A DNA stretch of 64,000 nt from assembly GCA_963970005.1 (NCBI GenBank), contig CAXAMN010021984.1, forward strand, positions 432,707 to 496,706. The letters run 5' to 3'. The DNA is from Durusdinium trenchii (Eukaryota; Sar; Dinophyceae; Suessiales; Symbiodiniaceae). Numbering within the stretch: position 1 is the first letter of the stretch; the number at the start of each line of letters is the position of its first letter. Below the pieces are notes generated by a model, which had not been told where the DNA came from, ran no database searches, and saw only the letters and a list, made by a program, of their open reading frames with translations. The position numbers and the translations under genes were made by a program. Below, one piece after another: positions 63,286 to 64,000 of this stretch.

Positions 63286-64000
63286 AGGACTACTTAGCGC
63301 CATAGATGCAAAGAGATGGTGATTTGGTGAATTGGGTGATGGAGCCAGTCAAGTGCTTGTGAGTTGGAGCCAACTTCGAGGAGCTAGGCTGGTTGGCATT
63401 GAGTCTTTGTCACGAATGAATGGTCACGAGGTCCGGCTTTTCGCGCAGTATTTCCACTTGGTCCTGTGCCAAGGCAGTGCTTCAGAGCTTGTCAAATGAC
63501 TGTTTGCTGTTTAAGGTCTTGTCCACACTGCGTGTTGGTGGCGGCCCGTGCCGCGGCCCAAGGCTCCTTTGCGAGAGATGGATAGAGGCAGATTATTCCT
63601 TGGACATGGTAGAAGGGTATTTTCTACAAGATGTGAACCCATGTAAACATAGCACAAATCTTGATAGCACTGGCTAGATGGTAGATGCGAGTCTTACACT
63701 ACACCAAAGTAGGTCCTATGGTACTATAGATGGGTCGCTCACGTCGCTTGGTGGTTTGCTGGTCAACTTGAGGTGAACCAGGAGGTGGGGTTCATTTGCT
63801 GCTGACTCCCAACACCACCATCGAGGCCAGACTGATGTTTAGTGATTCTTGGAGAGTTGAAGCCTTGCACCTCAAGCAGGTGTATATATAAAATATATAT
63901 AAATAGTCACAAATTAAACATAATTATATAGTCTATAGTAGACTAATTATGCAAATCTTTCTTCACCCCACAACATGTCTGGAGACTTGAGCTGCACACC
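63286..64000. other. No firm gene; AT-rich tail
   Basis: Open frames near 63420-63677 lack motifs. A TA-rich stretch occupies about 63878-63955. Confidence 0.4.

Noticed and set aside
1-64000. tRNA, rRNA or snRNA genes
   Set aside because: I looked for cloverleaf-type B-box patterns and conserved rRNA blocks and saw none.
1-64000. Complete retrotransposon or DNA transposon
   Set aside because: No reverse transcriptase, integrase or transposase motif was found; only short repeats are present.

Overview
The window looks like nuclear DNA of a dinoflagellate, most likely a Symbiodiniaceae-type genome. Four things suggest this. Coding signal is broken into many short exons separated by introns of about 100-400 bases. 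Several splice junctions use GC or GA donors with AG|G acceptors. One gene is preceded by what looks like a decayed copy of the dinoflagellate spliced leader. A CTACTAGTAG-cored repeat recurs throughout, both singly and as an array. I saw no rRNA, tRNA, bacterial operon, CRISPR array or complete transposon. Exons were read by eye from frame openness, third-position bias, splice junctions and family motifs, so most exon ends are approximate and several gene ends are unknown. Family names come from recall of motifs, with no database search.

Almost every convincing exon is on the + strand, which fits the one-way gene blocks known in dinoflagellates. In order, the window holds: the C-terminal part of a probable amino-acid transporter (about 1.94-2.79 kb); an unidentified multi-exon gene (4.2-5.8 kb); a probable Nudix-type gene (6.0-7.7 kb); an unidentified gene (8.9-10.8 kb); a DUF1295/steroid-reductase-like membrane enzyme with a resolvable three-exon structure (10.96-12.23 kb); an unidentified gene (13.0-15.0 kb); a 118-bp tandem array (15.2-15.8 kb) and two minisatellites between short palindromes (17.3-18.3 kb); an unidentified gene (18.6-20.4 kb); two blocks of pentatricopeptide-repeat (PPR) exons (22.9-23.8 and 27.1-30.4 kb) flanking another unidentified gene (24.1-25.3 kb).

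The second half is richer in recognisable genes: a TBC-domain RabGAP (36.1-38.1 kb); a large single-exon protein with a methyltransferase-like C-terminal half (38.6-40.6 kb); a glycolipid-transfer-protein (GLTP) domain protein with three related WxAAN exons upstream (41.1-44.4 kb); an unidentified gene (44.9-45.9 kb); an aldo-keto reductase with a signal peptide and all four catalytic positions (46.1-48.2 kb); an unidentified gene (48.3-49.9 kb); a membrane protein with a possible plastid-type leader (50.25-50.89 kb); fragments resembling RING-CH and fibronectin-III domains (51.6-54.7 kb); an intronless ubiquitin-like plus TMEM151-like fusion (54.84-55.95 kb); and a galactose-1-phosphate uridylyltransferase/ADP-glucose phosphorylase-like gene in many exons (56.6-60.0 kb). 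The last 4 kb has isolated exon-like pieces and repeats.

The genes do not form an obvious pathway. The mix of organelle RNA-binding (PPR), lipid transfer, membrane traffic (TBC), sugar-nucleotide and redox enzymes looks like ordinary housekeeping placed side by side. The most interesting items are the relic spliced leader, the WxAAN exon triplication fused to GLTP, the ubiquitin-like/TMEM151 fusion, and the palindromic repeat family.
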